DNA of 64,000 nt from Owenia fusiformis (taxonomy: Eukaryota > Annelida > Polychaeta > Sabellida > Oweniidae). Positions 32,901 through 43,724 of the stretch are shown piece by piece. The number at the start of each line of letters is the position of its first letter. Position 1 is the stretch's first letter. The notes under the pieces are model-generated. The model had not been told where the DNA came from and did no database searches. It worked only from the letters and a program-made list of their open reading frames with translations. Made by a program: the position numbers and the translations under genes. The stretch is taken from assembly GCA_903813345.2 (NCBI GenBank), contig CAIIXF020000012.1, positions 14,750,020-14,814,019 on the forward strand. Reading direction: 5' to 3'.

Positions 32901-34930
32901 CTATCTTCCTTTTAAATCAGATAAAACACACTGACAATCGATAATCTTTGCACAGTTAACGATCAAACATTGGGGTTCTTCATACTTCTGCTTTCTGATG
33001 AGCCACCTAATCTCTTCACTCACTCGATTTTTATACATGTTCCCGGGCCTGTGGGAACGATCATTCTGAACAGTGCGTTAGTGCGCTAGCGCGTGTTTTC
33101 ATTATAACCTTATTTAGACCATTCTAATAAGCGCCCATGTATGAAAGAAATCAGAAATCCCGAGGAATTTCATGTATGGCAATTTTTCTTGACAAGAATG
33201 CATTTTCTTCAACATATTTTTATAATAATATGACAAGTGCTGTTATTGGAGAGAATACGATAAAAATCGCTTAGACAATATTGACAGTGGTTGAAGACCC
33301 GTCTATGTCTAATTTATTTCCGGCACGCCCACTTTGTCATTATCGCCGATTACCTTCAATATTTCCACTAGAGACTGCTGGATATTGATCTAAAGTTATA
33401 CATTATTTCTAATTTGATGAGAGATCATCATTATTCGTGCAAAAGTCGTGTAAAAGTCGAGAAACATTAAAAAGAAACCAGACCTTGACATGCGCAGAAC
33501 ATCTGCGCAGTAGCTTTTGAAATTTCTGAATGCCGATAAAGAACAATTCCTTCATTCATTATGGATTATTATGATTCCTCGATGTTTCTTGAACTTTGTG
33601 AAGCGGGGTGGGCGCTTATTAGAGAGTGGGCGGTAATTACAGAGAATACGGTATTTTAAAATTCTGATTTTTGAAAACTTAATGTGCTCATTAGATGGTC
33701 AATAATACGTCTTCAACTTTAGTTTCAGAAATCTTTGAATTAAAACCACTGCACAAAATAAAAGACTGGAATATACAAACTGAATTGGCCAAACTCAATC
33801 TAGCTGAGTTGTCAACAATGAAGGTCCTCAAAGAAAGACGTCAACATTTGGAGAAAATGTGTGCCTTACACCCGGAAATTTCAAAGCAAAATACACCTGG
33901 TGGTTCTGTTATGGTTGGAAAACATTTCCCTTTTGTATATTGCAACATCCAAAAGGTGGGTAGTAGCACTTTCAAAAGAATTCTATATAGCCTTGAAAAA
34001 AACATATCCAATCCTTACAAAATGCGGGCAATAGAAGCACATCTTCATGGCGGTGTGAGAACATATATTGTAAAACAAAATAACATAGATGCAAAAATGT
34101 TGAACAAAATAGAGAATTATACTAAAGTTGTAATTGTACGAGATCCAATTAATCGGCTTATATCTGCATATTGGGACAAAATGTACAGCATCAATCCAAG
34201 TTTTTGGTGTAGAAGGAACATAGCAGGTATGATATTCAACCTCTATAGACGTGGTAAAGTGTCAACTGATGACACATCAACAGTTAACTCCTTTAATGAA
34301 AGTGGTGACACATCAACTAACAATGACACATCAGTACCCAACTGCATATGTGATATATCATTTAAAGAATTTATAGGATATATCATACAACAGGATAACA
34401 AACATATTAACCTTAACAAACACTGGCGCCCCCTTTACAAAAACTGTAACCCATGCAAGGACATGAAATATGATGTCATAGCACATTTAGAAACTTTCAA
34501 TGAAGACACAAATTTTTTCTTAAAGAAGATAAGTGGAACTAATCAACAACATGATGAACACGATAGTGATGTCATAACACGGGAGGTTGACATTCTTCTC
34601 AGGGGGTACTCAATGCCTCAAACGAAAAGCATGTGTGGATACAGTATGCAGGATTTAATAGTGAGGGCCTTCCAAGGCCTTGTTGCTAGGGGCTACATAA
34701 GTCAAGGGGCAATGCTACCAGCCCTGAATCCGGACCCAAAGTTCTACACCAGAGAAAGATTATATGCACTTTTCCTAAAACTTTATCAAACATCAAATGG
34801 ATATAGAATTAGCAAAGCAGAACTAAGGAGAAACATGTTAAAACAACTGCCTAGTGATATGATCGAGAAAATTTATGATATATACAAATATGATTTTGAA
34901 CTCTTTGGTTATGAATATAAAACACAATAA
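29920..34930 (+). CDS. Carbohydrate sulfotransferase, Sulfotransfer_2 / CHST8-14 family
   Basis: Two exons are proposed: 29920-29989 (or from ATG 29845 / 29866) and 33723-34930. Exon 1 gives a short cytoplasmic tail and a signal anchor, VALTVCLFIGTILII, as expected for a Golgi type II enzyme. Exon 2 encodes the luminal domain. The 5'-phosphosulfate-binding loop is NIQKVGSSTFKRIL and the 3'-phosphate-binding motif is VIVRDPINRLISAYWDK. Together these identify PAPS-dependent sulfotransferases that transfer sulfate to GalNAc or uronic acid of glycans such as chondroitin/dermatan. A Ser/Thr/Asn-rich insert (DTSTVNSFNESGDTSTNND) separates them from the C-terminal half, which ends DFELFGYEYKTQ, a typical family ending. 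Total length is about 425 residues, in the family range. Exon 1 ends in phase 1, and both acceptors before 33723 and 33729 are in phase. Substrate specificity cannot be read from the sequence. An AATAAA overlaps the stop codon. Confidence 0.85.
30696..30920 (+). repeat. Three ~72-bp tandem repeats
   Basis: The word TTCAATGTGTGGACCTTACA with the following AATATATTAATTATC and CAAAATCAGTATA occurs three times. The third copy runs directly into the left terminus of the 2.7 kb inverted-repeat element. Confidence 0.8.
30915..33653. mobile_element. 2.7 kb element with ACCGTATTCTCTGTAATTA inverted ends, in the sulfotransferase intron
   Basis: The left terminus TACCGTATTCTCTGTAATTA and the right terminus TAATTACAGAGAATACGGTA are exact inverted copies. 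Inner arms are also inverted: GGTTATAATGAAAACACGCG at 30969 against CGCGTGTTTTCATTATAACC near 33090. No transposase frame is visible; the interior holds a nested CCCGTAGCC-type element at 32185 and unique sequence. The right end lies only about 70 bp before the sulfotransferase exon 2 acceptor. A further single end of the family lies at 35790. Confidence 0.7.
32185..32346. mobile_element. Small hAT-like MITE of the GCCCGTAGCCAG family, copy 1
   Basis: The ends CAGGCCCGTAGCCAG and CTGGCTACGGGCAAG are inverted copies. The flanks share CCCCCACAAC (32175-32184 and 32347-32356), an 8-10 bp target duplication. Related copies lie at 24525-24735 and 39312-39468, with single ends near 38975 and 42745. 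Confidence 0.75.
33723..34930 (+). CDS. Sulfotransferase exon 2 (catalytic domain)
   Basis: The open frame extends upstream to an ATG at 33695. With exon 1 the likely acceptors are CAACTTTAG (exon from 33723) or TTTCAG (exon from 33729); both leave phase 1 and differ by two residues. A TTAG at 33691-33694, just before the ATG, would give an immediate stop when joined to exon 1, so it is disfavoured. The QKVGSST and RDP motifs lie about 60 residues apart, the normal spacing. Stop is TAA 34928-34930. Confidence 0.9.
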
Positions 34931-34989
34931 AGTTTAACATGTTTTCCTTGATATAAGAGTTTGTTACCTGCAAATGTTGGGATACTTTG

Positions 34990-35230
34990 TATTTACAGGG
35001 TGACCCCAAAAATTTTAATAAATTTCCCAAATATGAAGAGTTCAATGCATAAAACATTTGTGTGCTTGCATAGCAACTAGAGTTATGTTTTCCTTAGAAG
35101 CATGCTTTGGCACCAAACACTCAAATTGTAAGTCAGGAAATTTGTCTTTGAAAATTTACATAATAAGCAAGTCAGTTGATCATATTTGACAAACTTATTT
35201 TAAAAATTGGTAGATATGACATATTATCCT
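34990..35230 (+). repeat. Mariner-like relic starting CAGGGTGACCCC, copy 1
   Basis: The segment from CAGGGTGACCCCAAAAA through GAGTTCAATGCAT, AATTTACATAATAAGCA and GTTGATCATATTTGAC recurs in the same order at 38051-38235. Only one terminus is visible in each, so both copies are truncated or old. Confidence 0.55.
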
Positions 35231-35297
35231 ACACTTAGTGTACTAAATGTATAATAACATGAAAAAATAAATTTGATATTTATTGGCAAAATGAATA

Positions 35298-35396
35298 TCC
35301 GGAGGATATCGTAACGATATACTCCGGGCGGAGGATATCGTGACGATATACTCCGGAAAACCCAATATGCGGAGGATATTGTGACGATATACTCCG
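35298..35396. repeat. Three tandem copies of a 27-bp palindrome
   Basis: The unit CGGAGGATATCGT-(A/G)-ACGATATACTCCG is itself an imperfect inverted repeat and occurs three times at 35300, 35329 and 35369. The spacing is short and AT-rich in one case. It can form three small hairpins or one large cruciform. Confidence 0.85.
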
Positions 35397-35498
35397 CTTG
35401 TTGATTTCCCGCCAAATTAACTCTATTTGGCATGAAATTCATTTTACATTGATATTATACATTCAGTACACTCCTTGTAAGTGTAGGATAATAAGAAC

Positions 35499-35633
35499 AT
35501 CCTATGATTTTTTTCAGAATATCATTTTAATCTACTCGGTGATATTGATATATGCACTCGTTCGCTTCGCTCTCTCGTGCAGATATCAATATCACCTCGT
35601 AGATAAAAATGATATTCCTCAAAATCATAGGAT
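35499..35633. mobile_element. Foldback MITE 2
   Basis: The left arm ATCCTATGATTTTTTTCAG, then GAATATCATTTT and GGTGATATTGATAT, is mirrored by the right arm ending AAAATCATAGGAT. The arms are about 60 bp and the loop TTCGCTTCGCTCTCT is only about 15 bp. Confidence 0.85.
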
Positions 35634-35639
35634 ATCCTA

Positions 35640-36935
35640 TAATTATTGATAATATGTATGAAAGTAATCCAATAATGACTCAAATAATGGCTAAGACAAA
35701 AATCCCAATCTCAGATAATAGTATTTTTGAACATTTTTAGACAATATCATGTGCATGAGAGTATGCCTTGATGAATAAAAAGGTAATTACCGTATTCTCT
35801 GTAATTAGCACCCAGGATGTTAAGAAAATTGAAAATAGACCCTTCAGACCATTCTAAGACGGATGCAGGTTTGCCAAAAGCACAATATTGAACTATGGAG
35901 CATGTTGTTGTTTACAGCAGTGCTGTAAACTATCAACCTTGTCATGAAATACTGTAGGCTGGTGGGAGATTGAATGATGTACACATGTACCAAATATCAG
36001 GGAGTATAGCGACAGGGTTGCCGTTTTATTTGACCACCCTGCACATACAATTTACATCCCCTCCAAAAGTTTGGCAACCGGAGTGTTTAAGCCTCCTTAT
36101 GTTTGAATTCTTATTTGAATGATATGTACAGTGTAAAGAAAAAATGTTTTTAGGGCTGGGAAAAATAAATTGACATCATTTCCGATACCTGCATTTGATT
36201 TCGCAAAATACAGTTGAATTTGAAAAAGTTAAGACAATCTGATTTTCTATATTAAAATAGTTGTCGGTGAATCTTTTACTGAATATAGTTAGCCTGAAAT
36301 CTGAAGGCAAAATCATACATTTTAATATAACATATTTGTTTAATGAAATCCAAATAAAGAGTTAACATACATTTAAGGGCAAATTCCAACATATCTTTAA
36401 GGAACATATTTTTAAAACAAGATATTTTAGGGAGACTTCAGAGTTCAATATGTCAAATTCTGAAACATGCGATTCCCACACTTCAATACTGAGGTAAGAT
36501 GATGATTTGAAAAGATTACAAATCAAAAGATTTGTATTTGGTATTTCATTTTATAATAGAGGAGTGTTCTTAAATGACTTTAATAAACTTAGAGTTAGTT
36601 ACTGAATAATGGAGTATTTAATAGCAAATATTTTCGAAGAATGTAACTATTCATTTAATCATGGGGCACATATAAAAGTCTGTATGGCTACACGAATACT
36701 CTCAATTGGTACTCAAGGTATCCATTGTGCTCCGTAAACTCTAAAATTAAACCTTTTTTAAATTCCAATGCCTTGCAACAAAGAATACATATAGTGGTCA
36801 AAATACATGTTTGTTCTTTCTTTGAATTGAAAATAAAAAATAATCTGTACTTACAGGCAGAATCAGATCTATGGGGCTGACAAATTTCTAAGTAACATTT
36901 TTTTTAAAATTTGAAATAACATTTATTTTCCTTTA
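35640..36935. other. Intergenic, AT-rich
   Basis: Apart from one terminus of the ACCGTATTCTCTGTAATTA family at 35790-35870 I see no gene or repeat structure. Confidence 0.4.
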
Positions 36936-36940
36936 AAACC

Positions 36941-38008
36941 AGAACAACGGCAACGCCAAAGCGTAGCGAATCCCATCGAACAGAAATGGCTGGCATTTTT
37001 ACAAACAGAATATATAGCAAATATCATAAAATAACACCCATAAGAAAGGCCACCATTTTCAAAATGGTTGCACACTAGCCAAATTGTCATCAGAAGAAGT
37101 AATATGCTTTTAAGTAGCCACATATAAAATTTTCAAAAAATGGCACACACATACATGTAAATGCTGGCCATTTTTTAAAATGACCACCTTCTACCCAAAA
37201 TGTCATATTTTATAAGACAGTATGCAATCCTTACGAGTATTTATACTTTTTGAGTTATAGTAAAAAATGTAAAAATGACAGCCATCTTTTAAAGTGGCTA
37301 CCTACTACATGAAGTGTTATGAGACAGTGTGCAAGGCTCATAAGTATTCACATATCAAATATGAACAAAATTACTCCACTACTTTTGAAGTTATAGTAAA
37401 AAATGTAAAAAATGGCAGCCATTTTTCAAAATGGCCACCTACTACCCAAAGTATGATTAGACAGTGTGCCATGCTTATAGTATTCACATATAAAATATAA
37501 ACAAAATCGCTCTACTACTTTTTGAGTTATAGTAAAAAATGTAAAATAACACACATAAAAATGACGGCCATTTTTCAAAATGGCCGCCTACTACCAAAAA
37601 TGTCATTAAACATTGTGCCATGCTTAAAGAATTGACATACCAAATATGAACAAAATCGCTCCACTACTTTTCAAGTTACAGCAAAAATTGTAAAATGATG
37701 TGCAAAGGCAGCCATTTTTCAAGATGGCTGCCATGTATTTCTTCCGTATTTACATATCTAGCTTAATCAATGTCCTATATAACCTTTTTACATTTGAAAC
37801 ATATTGCTTTTACAGTTTTATATGCAGTACCTAGATTACTGTAAAATTGGCACTAAAATGGCCGCCATTTTTTAATGAGCGGCCATTTTGAAAATTAGTT
37901 TTCGAGTAGAACTTCTACCCCCATTGGGTATATGTGTACAAAATATGAACAAAATCGGGCCAGTATTTGAGCTATTGCCGGACGGAGGCGTTCCCTATAT
38001 ATATAATT
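36941..38008 (+). mobile_element. Pearl/DINE-1-like element, copy D (right end eroded)
   Basis: The left end ACGGCAACGCCAAAGCGTAG then CGAATCCCATCGAAC matches the family. The core has about six ~130-bp units built on AAAATGGCCGCCTACTACC and CAAATATGAACAAAATCG. It ends GCCGGACGGAGGCGTTCCC without the terminal hairpin. Confidence 0.7.
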
Positions 38009-38050
38009 AACTTACAATTATACATTTCTTAGTAACATGAACAATTGTAC

Positions 38051-38240
38051 AAGGTGACCCCAGAAACGTCACCTCCTTAGTTTGGGAATAACTATCTCCT
38101 TTTGAAGGAATTTCTATGATTTTTTTTGTAGATGGAGAGTTCAATACATGTAGCATTAGAATTTACCTAATAAGCAGTCAGTTCATCAAATTTGACAAGA
38201 CTATTGATAAAAGGGTGGATTTTACAAACTATTCATAATA
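38051..38240 (+). repeat. Mariner-like relic, copy 2
   Basis: ACAAGGTGACCCCAGAAAC, GAGAGTTCAATACATG, AATTTACCTAATAAGCAG and TCATCAAATTTGACAA parallel the copy at 34999. It directly follows the Pearl/DINE-like copy D. Confidence 0.5.
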
Positions 38241-38244
38241 TGTG

Positions 38245-39310
38245 TGAAAGAAATCCAGACAATTTCAGAAAATTGCATTTTTACATTTTTGAACAATTGC
38301 ATTCTCAAAAATATATGAAATCGAAGTGATGGATAATAAATACTTTACCCATTCGATTAAATTCTTGTGTTTATAAATGATACATACATGTATGCTTTAT
38401 ATAATAACTCATTCCAAAATGTTTCAAAATTATTTGAAATTTATTTATCCGCCCCTATATGAATCACCTTGATAATGTCCTCTCCCGGGTGTCACCTTGT
38501 CATCCCCCCTCTTCCAGATCAACCAATTGTTTTAAGCCATGCTTCCTATGTTAACATTATCATATAATCATGCAAAACTGGTATCCGTTTGAGTTTTCTA
38601 ACCCTGCTATGAAGGATGTAACAAATATACAATGTATCTCGAATGGTATATTACTTTTTTCTGAATGTTGATATCCAAAAAAACATATCTTTGGTTTATC
38701 AACACATACTGGACACAATATAACGATTATACACATTGTAACATAGATAAGAGAATTGGGGAAAATTACAATCCCTTTGATCATTCTTTGATCAAATTAT
38801 TAAAATTTAATCTCCAGCTGAGGTGGAACCAAAGTGTTCATATCAAACATTCACATTATAGTTTACTGTGGAACTCCTTCAATAAACGCAACATATTTAC
38901 CATTTTAGATTTCATATTGGACTTTCTGCACAATGATAAAATGTTGATGATATAGTTTTTGATAAAACCCCAGGGCTGTAGCCAGCTTTCAGTCATGTTT
39001 ATGTCTTTTGAATGATGTCTGCCCCTTGATGCATGTATCCTTTAATAAGTGGTGTTAAGAATATTGGTGTAGGCCCTGGTGAAGGGAAATGTCATAAAGA
39101 TTTGACGTATATCGCGATATAGCCAAGCCCCCTTTGTCTTTATCCTTTTAAGCAAATGGCAGATAAGGGGGGTTCTGGCATACCAGAATGTTTGACGTAG
39201 GATTAAAAAGGAACAAGTGATTGATCATTATTGAACTGATGTTTAATAAGCCACTTACAAGATACAATTTTAAATATAGTTGATATTGTGTAAAGTTTGT
39301 TTTAACACAT
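38245..39310. other. Intergenic sequence with an unexplained open frame
   Basis: An open frame at 38665-38955 (+) encodes 96 residues (MLISKKTYLWFINTYWTQYN...). It has no recognisable domain, no splice context and AT-driven composition; I do not call it a gene. A single CTGTAGCCAGCTTTCAGT end lies at 38977. Confidence 0.3.
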
Positions 39311-39311
39311 A

Positions 39312-39468
39312 GGCGTAGCCAGGGGGGTGAATGATCGCACCCCCCCCCCCAATAACCAATAAAGAAGTTTCATCAATTTTTGTAAAATTCAAGATAAATC
39401 TTAATTTTTTGGCTTGGCCCCCTTTCGCACCCCCCCCCCCCCACTGAAAGCTGGCTACGCCCCTGTAA
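39312..39468. mobile_element. hAT-like MITE of the GCGTAGCCAGGGGG family, copy 2
   Basis: Ends are AGGCGTAGCCAGGGGGG and GAAAGCTGGCTACGCCCCTG, with long C runs beside both. The flanks TAACACAT and TAACATGT could be an eroded 8-bp target duplication. Confidence 0.65.
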
Positions 39469-39750
39469 CATGTATTCTATTGATATAGCTATAAAATACA
39501 AGAAGACATGACTGTTTTGGCATTTTGAAAATAATATTTTGGTTTCCTTTCATTTTGTGATGTGTCCTTTTCAGGGGGGTTTGGTGGTTGGTGTTCTGCT
39601 AGGAATGGATTGAATCGGGGTTTCATTTTGCAAGCGAATCTCGAAACAGGCGCTAATTGTGTAAAAGCGAATCTCGAAACAGGCGCTAATTGTAAAAGCA
39701 CAATTACCTTTATTTTACAACAAGGAGTATATTCATTGGGAGGGCTTAAA

Positions 39751-39918
39751 TAATAAACAAATATTCCATTCTATGTTCGGGCAATACCTGTTCATCTTTC
39801 AATGATTTTTGCAGCATATATTGCCCGCGGCCCGAAGGGCGAGGGAAATACATGCTGCAAAAATCATTGAAAGTGCAACAGGTATTGCCCGAACATAGAA
39901 TGAATATTTGTTTTATTA
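39751..39918. mobile_element. Foldback MITE 3
   Basis: A left arm of about 75 bp (TAATAAACAAATATTCCATT, CTATGTTCGGGCAATACCTG, CAATGATTTTTGCAGCAT) is mirrored by the right arm ending in AAATATTTGTTTTATTA in inverse order. The loop contains CGCGGCCCGAAGGGCGAGG. It lies 38 bp beyond the donor of the orphan Crypton-like exon. Confidence 0.85.
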
Positions 39919-39955
39919 TATCATTGCTACACATTCGCTACGATCATACATGTAC

Positions 39956-40208
39956 TTTGCAGACTGGCACTCTTGTAATATTCCCCATCCTTCGTTCGCA
40001 GTTCAAGAAAAAAATCCTCTAAAATTCCATCCAGAACGATTTTATCGATAGATTTAACGTTTATTTTGATATCTTTTTTGTCCACATAACACTTGAAAAT
40101 GTTCCAAGACTTTTCCTTTGATTTAATGGTGTTTTTGGAAGGCATATCCCTCAAGATGTCGTTCTCTTCATCGGAATTCAGACTTATAAATCTTTTTCCA
40201 TCTGCCAT
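39956..40208 (-). CDS. Orphan first exon of a Crypton-derived (KIAA1958/QRICH1/ZMYM-like) protein
   Basis: On the minus strand ATG 40208 opens MADGKRFISLNSDEEN, followed by TIKSKEKSWNIFKCYVDKK and then a conserved-looking block LEDFFLELRTKDGEYYKSAS. The pattern K-x-W-x-x-F ... L-x-x-F-x-x-E-x-R-T-K-x-G-x-x-Y-x-x-x-S-L is what I recall from the N-terminal part of Crypton tyrosine-recombinase-derived proteins. They are repeatedly domesticated and multicopy in invertebrates. A donor CAAA|GTACAT at 39956/39955 ends the exon after 84 codons. No following exon was found to the left, where repeats take over, so this may be a truncated copy. The frame continues open upstream into the GC-rich sequence at 40210-40300, which repeats GGGCAATACG. 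Confidence 0.5.
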
Positions 40209-40356
40209 TTTAATGCATGTCACAACTGTACTGGACGAAACGGGACGATTCAGAATTCCCGGGCGGGCAATACGCCGGGCAATACGTCTTTTATAATTCA
40301 AAAATTAAGGGAGCTGTGAAATACGCTTTGGTATTTTTGATCACATGGTACTGAAC

Positions 40357-41264
40357 TAGATAACGGCAACTCCGCGGAGTAGCAAATCCCAACGAACAAA
40401 ATATCAATTACCGAATTCCAATCAATTATACTCATTACTTTGGTTAAAATTGAAAAAATGAGATTTTAGAATTGCGAATTCCTGCAAAGCAGCCATTTTG
40501 AATTTTCTGAGGTACAAATCTGAAAAATAGTACCATTATTGTGATCTACTCCAAAATTCCTTCAATTTGAGTATAATATAGTTATACTTTGAAGGGATCG
40601 AAAAATTATTGCGAAATCGTAGATTAGACGGCCATTTTGAATTTTACGAGGCTCGAATCAGAAAAAAGATACAATATTTGCAATCTACTCTTAATTGCCT
40701 TTCATTTGAGTATAATAAAGCTATACTTCAGAAAGATCTAAAAATTAGCGAAAATTTCTGTTTTCCTGTCCCCCCATACACGGCCCCTGGGGGTCGGGAT
40801 GAAAAACACAGAATATATGTGAAATAGATGAATGTTGTGAATATACTACCAAAATTTCATACAATAATATTAATTACTTTGGTTTAGAATGAAAAATTTA
40901 TGATTTTTGCAAAAAAGTCCCGTCATTTAAAGCGGCGGCCATATTAAATTCCAATCAATTATACTCATTACTTTGGTTAAAATTGAAAAAATGAGATTTT
41001 AGAATTGCGAATTCCTGCAAAGCAGCCATTTTGAATTTTCTGAGGTACAAATCTGAAAAATAATACCATTATTGTGATCTACTTTCGAAAAACTATTCAC
41101 CAATATACATCTTTCCACTAAATATGAAGAAAATCCGTCGACTTGTATTCAAGTTTTCTTCCGGACGGACAGATGGACGGACGGACGGATGGATGGACGG
41201 ACGGACTGACTGACGGACGGAGGGCTTCACTATATCCCTACCAAACTTCGTTCGTTGGGATAAT
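40357..41264 (+). mobile_element. Pearl/DINE-1-like element, copy B
   Basis: This is nearly identical to copy A from ACGGCAACTCCGCGGAGTAG to the GGGCTTCACTATATCCCTA end and the CTTCGTTCGTTGGGAT hairpin. It is about 190 bp longer because a block around CCAATCAATTATACTCATTA is duplicated at 40945 before the ACGG/ATGG microsatellite. Near-identity with copy A indicates recent activity or gene conversion. Confidence 0.75.
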
Positions 41265-43690
41265 CAGCCAATCAAAGGACACAAATTCTAGCAATGATAT
41301 AATAATGTGTTTTAAATAGAGAGTCTATTCCAAATATTGAGTTTGGTTTAAAGAGAAGTATCCTGGGAGAAGTATGAGGGTCCCGGTATCATTTTTAATG
41401 ACAAGGGATTATTCTTTAAGAGCTTTAATTTTATAATCCATATAACCTGAACTTGTGATTAAACTAATGATCAAAGGATGGCTTTTTGCATCAATGTTAA
41501 ATTGGGGATAATTTTGACAATACCCATGGTTAACTTGGAATTATTATAAAACACTTGATTCCAGTTTTATAAGGAATTTGAGTTTGATTTGTTCATGATT
41601 TGTTAGACTTTGTCTAATGTCAATTGATATTGTTTTTCTAGATATTTAATTGATCAAAGATAAAAAAAAAAAGTATAATCTTATGGCTGTTTAAAACACT
41701 TTTACAAGATTCAAATGCCCAAGATAAATAATTTTCCTTGTTTTAAACGCTCTAAAGAATTCATTTGTGCCCGTGTGCCAAGATTTTACTTTGTTGCCAT
41801 TTGAAATGAGATCATTTGCATATTCCAAATTTCCGATCTTTCAAATAAAAGTCAGACGACAGCCTGGCTATAGGGAAATAACTAGAATCAAACCCCCATA
41901 TTGGCCCCCTGGCATCTTAGAGACTTGATCCAAATATCGATATGCAAGAAAAACAAACTGGAGACATAGAAGATACCGGGGGGGGGGGGGGGGGGTGAGT
42001 ACACGGGACAGAGTTTTCCCCCCTTTGCAACAAACCTTTAGTACAGGCTTGTATCACAACAAACTGCTTGGTTTAAAATGTACAATTAAGGGGGTAATTC
42101 ATTATAACCAAACTTGTAATCTGTTCAGTTCTATTAAACATTACAAAATTCAGCCAAGATATATAACTACATGTATGTAACTATGAACCCCGGGCTATGA
42201 ACTACATGCATTTAGTTAGATCAGAGAGTTTCAAAAATAGAAATTCCATCAAAACAACCTAATCAATGGAATTAGGATTTAATCCCTTACATGTAATCAT
42301 CAGTGTTGGTAATTATGATATGTAATCAGAAAGATGGAATCTGTTTTGTTTAGATTAATGATCAAGTGTTTTGGTACCTTGATTCAAAGCTCTTTTAACC
42401 TCATAATTTTCCGGTGGTTTTAAATTTCAGTTCATACAATTCATTTATTTGGGATCGTAAGATTTTTCTGAATGATTACGCTAAACATACACATGCATAT
42501 GTGAGCCTGAAACTATTATTTGAATATATTTTAAGATGAGTTCCTAATGCGTAAATCTTGTTTGTTCCGTCAACATTTTAATTGCGATTCTTCAACATTT
42601 TGGATAGTTAAGACTCATTTAGGATAAAGACGCTCTACCCCCCAATCATTTTCAATATATATATGTAAGTAACATGTAAGTAAACATTAGTAACCCGAGT
42701 TAGATGCTAGAAGTAACGAATAATGTAAATTGATATACCCTACAGGCAGGGGAGTAGTAAGCTTTCAGTCTGGGGGTGCTCTTTTCTTCATCTATCTCAT
42801 AATTTCGATTTTTAACACAGGGTAGATGCAAACAACCCACCTACATGTTTTTTCAGAAATGTTTTCCTAATTTTCGACCCCTTCCATCCCTGCTTTTTTT
42901 AATTTTTCTTGCATCAATATGTTGCGTTTTGACACATAGTTAACCACTTTAAAGGAATAAATGATTCCTTCAGGGGTTTTAAAGATACCCACTATGGGTG
43001 ACCAAACTTAGCTGAAAGAAATGATTTTTCCCTATGGGGAAAATAACATGGGAAATATTGTTTTCCACTTTATCTAAAAGGAATCATTTATTCCTTTTAA
43101 GGGATTAACTGTGTGTCAAAACGCGACATATTGATGTAAGAAAATTAACAAGGCACAGGACGTGAACGAGTTCACACCATCAAATAGGCAGACACTATGA
43201 ACCAGGAAAACTGTTCTCCTATTAGTCTAGAAGAAAGCCGGGGGGGGGGTTGTTTTGGAGTATATACAATGTTTTATTGCAAAATATGTTGGTCTGATGT
43301 GTTCTGATGAAGATTAGACAAATATGCAGTAATGTTACCTTGAGCAATTTTTTCTGCAAGGTCAGCAAAATTTGCAATATTCCATAAGGAGGGATTTTAA
43401 GAATCTAGTTTTAAGAACTTATATACTTGCTTTTACATGGTTCTAGTTATTTCATGTCATATTTACATGATTAGCTTTGAACTGAACCGAGAAACTGATA
43501 AAAATTAATGCCGTGATTAAGTGCTGAGTCAGCGGTAATAGTTATTTTTCTCATTTCAATTGATTTTACATATCTAATCAATTTACAACCATATATTTGG
43601 ACTTGGATGGTCAAAACTTAATGTTTCAAAGAACAAGGTTACTCTTTTAACTAAGATGTCAACTTTATTCGAAATATAATATGCTGATGT
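41265..43690. other. Intergenic, no gene seen
   Basis: It contains a G run at about 41979-41995 and a single family end AGTAAGCTTTCAGTCTGGGG at about 42755. Around 42940-43140 there is an imperfect inverted repeat: GACACATAGTTAACCACTTT with AAGGAATAAATGATTCCTT on the left against AAAAGGAATCATTTATTCC and GTGTGTCAAAACG on the right. The last could be an old foldback of about 200 bp. Confidence 0.45.
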
Positions 43691-43724
43691 CAGCAAAATA
43701 CTTCATCAAATTAGTAAAGCAGTC

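Noticed and set aside
38665-38955. 96-codon plus-strand frame
   Set aside because: No homology recognised, composition typical of AT-rich non-coding sequence, surrounded by repeats. It could be a gene fragment but I cannot support it.
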